64,000 nt of DNA from M3007 sp043764095 (lineage in GTDB: Bacteria; Bacteroidota; Bacteroidia; Chitinophagales; Saprospiraceae), in the NCBI GenBank assembly GCA_043764095.1, contig JAYUKX010000212.1:1-64000 (forward strand), in the 5' to 3' direction. The position numbers and the translations under genes were made by a program. The notes beneath the pieces were generated by a model. It saw only the letters and a list, made by a program, of their open reading frames with translations. It was not told the DNA's origin and did not search any database. The stretch's first letter is position 1. The number at the start of each line of letters is the position of its first letter. This document shows, one piece after another, positions 60,824 to 64,000 of the stretch.

Positions 60824-63760
60824 TCAATGATTTTCCACCACCACTTTTCGGACGATACTACCTTCGTGGTTCATCAATTTTACCCAATAGATACCACTGG
60901 GCAAATGCGTGGTATTGTATTCAAAAACAAGATTTTGCCCTGTTTGGCTAGCCTTTTTATCTATTAATTGCCCTTGAATATTATACAATTCGGATGTCAG
61001 GGTAAGCGAACGATCAAAATTTGCCTTTACGATAAAATAATCTTGTGCCGGATTTGGACGAAGCGACAGATCTACTAAACCTTGCATGTCGTTGGTGGCA
61101 CTGGGCGAATTGACCGTAAAAGTAGAAGTTTGGGTACAGCCATTCGTCAAATTTGTTATCGTTAAGGTATAAATACCAGCGGTTAACCCCATAATAGAAG
61201 AGGTTGTATCCCCTGTATTCCATTGAAAACTATAAGTATAAGAGCCTGTACTACTAACAATGACCCAAATGGCACCATTTGATGCGCCTGCTGGCATTTC
61301 ATCAGTGACGTTGGCAGTGACTACAGTAGGGTTATAATCAGATGAAATAGTAATACAACTCGTTGACGTACAACCATTTGTAGTATTAGTAGCAACGGCA
61401 CAATATGTCCCAGCATCATTGACATAGAGAAATGGCCCAATGGATACCACAGGCGTTAACCAAGTGATTACCGTATTACTAGGATTACTCGTTATTGCTT
61501 CTAGTATAATGGTCGGATTATTACAAGTAAGGACCGTGGTGGGAGCAGTTATACTTAGACTAGGAGCATCGATACTCTGACTGACGACAAAATTTAAGGT
61601 ACCGGTACAACCCGTATTTTTATAGGTTATAGTCAAACTATAAGATCCTGGGATAGAAATCATAAGTGAATCTCCTGATTCATAAACTTGACCATTATAA
61701 GTAAAAGTTATATCCCCAGGTATTGAAGGGACAATTAATTCAGCGACAAGATTAATACAATTAAGGACAAGAGGTTGCACAATAGTAATAGATGGAGTCC
61801 CAAAATTACCTACTACAAATGACGTTTGGGAGGCAGTACAACCAGCCGAATTTGTTACCGTCACCGTATAAACACCTTGTTGTGAAACACTTAGCGTAGA
61901 TTCAGTACTTAGGATAACACCTGAACTGCCCGCCCATTGAAAAGTAAACTGAGTAGGTGTTGGATTCGCCGCAAAAGCCGTTAAAACAACCGTCGTATTA
62001 TTACAGGTCAAAGTACCATTAGCAATAGCATTGACCGTTGGAGCAATACCCGGTACAAAAATAATCCGCTCAATTAAACCTATACTATTATTGTAAAACA
62101 TGCCACCGCCGGGTGTATGATCTACGCGTACTGCCCGAACTTGATAAAATAAAGTATCCGCTAAGGGAGCGTCATCTGTCCATTTCAAATCCGTTACTAG
62201 ATTGGTTGTCAATCGGTTATAAGGCCCATCCAAACCCAATGCACGATACACATGATAACCTAAAATGGCAGTATCCGGCGATGCACCCCAAGCAAGTTGG
62301 ATGGTAGAACATGTACTTGTAGCACCCAAACCCGCTACTGGTGCTACGATCTGAGCCCGGGTAGTTGGGTCGCCCAATAAAGACACATGTGTACCACCTG
62401 TACCAAAGTTAGAACTGTATTCGCTGTTAAATTGTGCATTTTGGGTTTCTTTTACACAATAGCCAACCGTCTCGCCGGAGGCCATGCCTTGCAAAAACCA
62501 ATTAGGGCGACCTGCCCAACCACAACTCAAAATCCCACCTTTGGTCGCCAGTACAGATGGCATCAATGGATCGCTTTCGTAGTCCCAATCGCCGTGATAA
62601 CTACCAAAAATATTGGAAAAAACAATATTAATCGAATCCTGTGCAAAATTGGCACTAGTGCCTACACCGCCAGCACTCGTATAAGAACCAGGCCCTGTGC
62701 CATACCCCATCAAAAAGGACGCATTATCGGTACCTGTCAACAAGTCACCAGAAATTACGTTACCCTCACCTACCAACGGATAAGCATTTCGGAAACCATT
62801 GGAAGCAAAGGACTCGCCCCCAAAATAACCAAAATTATCATCTACAATGGCATTATTGCTCACAGTATATTGCTTGGTACGCCAACGCGCACTTTTCAAG
62901 AAATAACGCTTCAATAACTCGTTTGGCGTGGCACCGAAAGTAGCCGTGTTGAGCCGACTAAAATCAATACGGCCCACCATTAATTCAGCGGCAGAAGGCA
63001 TTACACTTTGGTCAAATTTGCCATCGCCAGGTACATTTTTATTAGCAGCACGCGCCGCTGTGGTATTATTGATAGTTATATCGGTCCAATTACCATTTAT
63101 TTCCCCATAATAGCTATCGGCCGGCCATGCGCCATTGTGCTCTGCGTGGCCGTCCCAATTGGAATTACCTGAGTACGGCACAGGAACAGCGCCGATCAGA
63201 AGTACGGCCTTAACATTGGTAGGATCGGCGTTATAATCTGCAATGATTTGATTTTTAACACTTTGCACTGTTGCGGACACTCCTGTTTTATAAGGTACAG
63301 GCTGCCATCCATCGCCACGCATAGCATCTTTGAAAATCTTGAGTTCGAGGCCAATTTCTTCGGCGGCAGCGGAATCAATAAATACAATAATTTTTCCTCG
63401 ATAATCCACCAATGGTGCTAACACAGCCACATGTGCAAACCCACGAGCGGTGACACTGTTGGCTGTTTTACGGATGGAATACTCGTAAGTACTGCCCAAT
63501 TCCACATTGGTATCTTCGTAAGTACCTGTAGTAGAAGCAGTTGCGTTGAGCAATTGCGTCCATGCCCCACCTGCTTGTCCTTTTTTCCTGCGGCGTAGGA
63601 TAAGGTCGGTGGCTGTTGGATTGGGCCATGTTAATACAATTTTGGCTGGATTTGTAGTTGCAGTTGCCGTGATAGCGACAGTTGCATCTTTGGGGGTTTG
63701 CGCATGTATTGCGTTGGCCAAGCAACACAAAAGGAGCGAGAAAAGTAATATTTTTTTCAT
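60824..63760 (-). CDS. T9SS-secreted protein with gingipain-like (C25/clan CD) domain and Ig-like repeats
   Basis: A 978-residue secreted protein. Signal peptide (MKKILLFSLLLCCLANAIHAQ), then an fn3-like domain (about 25-110), then a large domain (about 115-480) with features of a caspase-like clan CD fold: a YRGKIIVFIDSAAAEE strand, AVLLIGAVPVPY, ELMVGRIDFS, and a candidate catalytic pair His389 (GSYHGDWD) and Cys413 (GGILSCGWAGRP). A further fn3 and three or four Ig/PKD-like domains with Cys follow. The last about 80 residues are a T9SS type A sorting domain (LSLRPNPAQDYFIV ... LPSGIYWVKL). Peptidase activity is inference. The start at 63760 is set by the signal peptide. Confidence 0.8.
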   Translation of the reverse strand: MKKILLFSLLLCCLANAIHAQTPKDATVAITATATTNPAKIVLTWPNPTATDLILRRRKKGQAGGAWTQLLNATASTTGTYEDTNVELGSTYEYSIRKTANSVTARGFAHVAVLAPLVDYRGKIIVFIDSAAAEEIGLELKIFKDAMRGDGWQPVPYKTGVSATVQSVKNQIIADYNADPTNVKAVLLIGAVPVPYSGNSNWDGHAEHNGAWPADSYYGEINGNWTDITINNTTAARAANKNVPGDGKFDQSVMPSAAELMVGRIDFSRLNTATFGATPNELLKRYFLKSARWRTKQYTVSNNAIVDDNFGYFGGESFASNGFRNAYPLVGEGNVISGDLLTGTDNASFLMGYGTGPGSYTSAGGVGTSANFAQDSINIVFSNIFGSYHGDWDYESDPLMPSVLATKGGILSCGWAGRPNWFLQGMASGETVGYCVKETQNAQFNSEYSSNFGTGGTHVSLLGDPTTRAQIVAPVAGLGATSTCSTIQLAWGASPDTAILGYHVYRALGLDGPYNRLTTNLVTDLKWTDDAPLADTLFYQVRAVRVDHTPGGGMFYNNSIGLIERIIFVPGIAPTVNAIANGTLTCNNTTVVLTAFAANPTPTQFTFQWAGSSGVILSTESTLSVSQQGVYTVTVTNSAGCTASQTSFVVGNFGTPSITIVQPLVLNCINLVAELIVPSIPGDITFTYNGQVYESGDSLMISIPGSYSLTITYKNTGCTGTLNFVVSQSIDAPSLSITAPTTVLTCNNPTIILEAITSNPSNTVITWLTPVVSIGPFLYVNDAGTYCAVATNTTNGCTSTSCITISSDYNPTVVTANVTDEMPAGASNGAIWVIVSSTGSYTYSFQWNTGDTTSSIMGLTAGIYTLTITNLTNGCTQTSTFTVNSPSATNDMQGLVDLSLRPNPAQDYFIVKANFDRSLTLTSELYNIQGQLIDKKASQTGQNLVFEYNTTHLPSGIYWVKLMNHEGSIVRKVVVENH

Positions 63761-63882
63761 ATTTAATGATATTTGATTGTTTAAAATAGTGTTTTTACTT
63801 TTCGGCATTTTTCTTTTGATAAAAAAACTTGTTTCACTTACAAATCTCAAAAACTTGAAAATTTGTGCAATAATACCTACTT

Positions 63883-63913
63883 CCTACTTTTTTTCGCCAA
63901 AAAAAAAAGTAGG
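63883..63913. repeat. Poly-T/poly-A hairpin near the right end
   Basis: CCTACTTTTTTT (63883-63894) pairs with AAAAAAAGTAGG (63902-63913). GC-rich sequence of a different composition follows to the window edge (from about 63920). It may be a dispersed repeat; no gene is supported in the last 240 bases. Confidence 0.5.
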
Positions 63914-64000
63914 CAAAAAAGGCTTCGGCTGACGAAAAATGCGGGGCTTTTGCTTCCTCGCTCCGGCGGCGCCAAAAAAACTCGCCGAACTATCGAGCGG

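Noticed and set aside
62387..62917. Plus-strand 176-codon frame inside the gingipain-like gene
   Set aside because: Antisense to a clear T9SS protein gene; its composition (Thr/Ile/Arg rich, no fold pattern) looks like an antisense shadow.

Overview
The window is a chromosome segment from a member of the Bacteroidota, most likely Saprospiria or a close relative (lineage is inference). Four things point there. Three proteins end in type IX secretion (T9SS) C-terminal sorting domains. There is a one-piece hybrid two-component regulator (sensor, kinase, receiver and AraC domain in one chain). There is an Oar-like TonB-dependent receptor. Many genes are preceded by the Bacteroidota -7 promoter element TAnnTTTG. 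Composition is moderately AT-rich by eye. I saw no rRNA, tRNA, CRISPR array or complete insertion sequence.

Region 1 (about 0.1-17 kb, minus strand) is a complete 14-subunit respiratory complex I locus in the order nuoA-B-C-D-E-F-G-H-I-J-K-L-M-N. Four unrelated same-strand genes interrupt it: a Uma2-family nuclease between D and E, an SLC45-like sugar transporter and a DUF2750 protein between E and F, and a two-repeat Sm/SH3-like protein between F and G. A 44-codon fragment of a lost gene lies between G and H. NuoG is the short form without the molybdopterin-type domain.

Region 2 (17-29.6 kb) starts divergently with a CBM9-like lipoprotein and the Oar-like receptor. These are followed by a DUF3810 membrane metallopeptidase-like protein, a cold-shock protein, a minus-strand group (DUF3667, chitobiase-like beta-sandwich and Tat-exported NHL propeller proteins), a methyltransferase, a YCII/ECF42 sigma-factor pair and a MATE exporter.

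Region 3 (29.6-45 kb) holds a two-gene carotenoid unit (crtI-crtB), a MITE-like inverted-repeat element, a lipoprotein PBP4, a T9SS beta-helix protein, DUF2721, a DEDDh exonuclease coupled to a DUF1573 protein, a HerA-like ATPase, a 69-bp tandem palindromic repeat, a second beta-helix protein, a Tat-exported glycosylasparaginase and a coupled FemAB-like acyltransferase/methyltransferase pair.

Region 4 (45-64 kb) contains an orphan hybrid two-component regulator. Upstream of it are helically phased direct repeats whose spacing resembles AraC half-sites. Then come tryptophan 2,3-dioxygenase, a lipoprotein and a three-gene unit of ECF sigma factor, membrane-anchored putative anti-sigma/beta-barrel protein, and a T9SS-secreted protein built from five 52-residue four-cysteine repeats. 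The region ends with a TlpA-like thioredoxin flanked by duplicated terminators, a DUF2231/LRR protein, RecQ (whose stop codon lies inside a dispersed palindrome) and a large T9SS protein with a gingipain-like His/Cys pair.

The best candidates for something undescribed are the sigma/anti-sigma-barrel/Cys-repeat unit (51.6-55.2 kb) and the phased operator array at 45.3 kb. The nuo locus with its inserted genes comes next.
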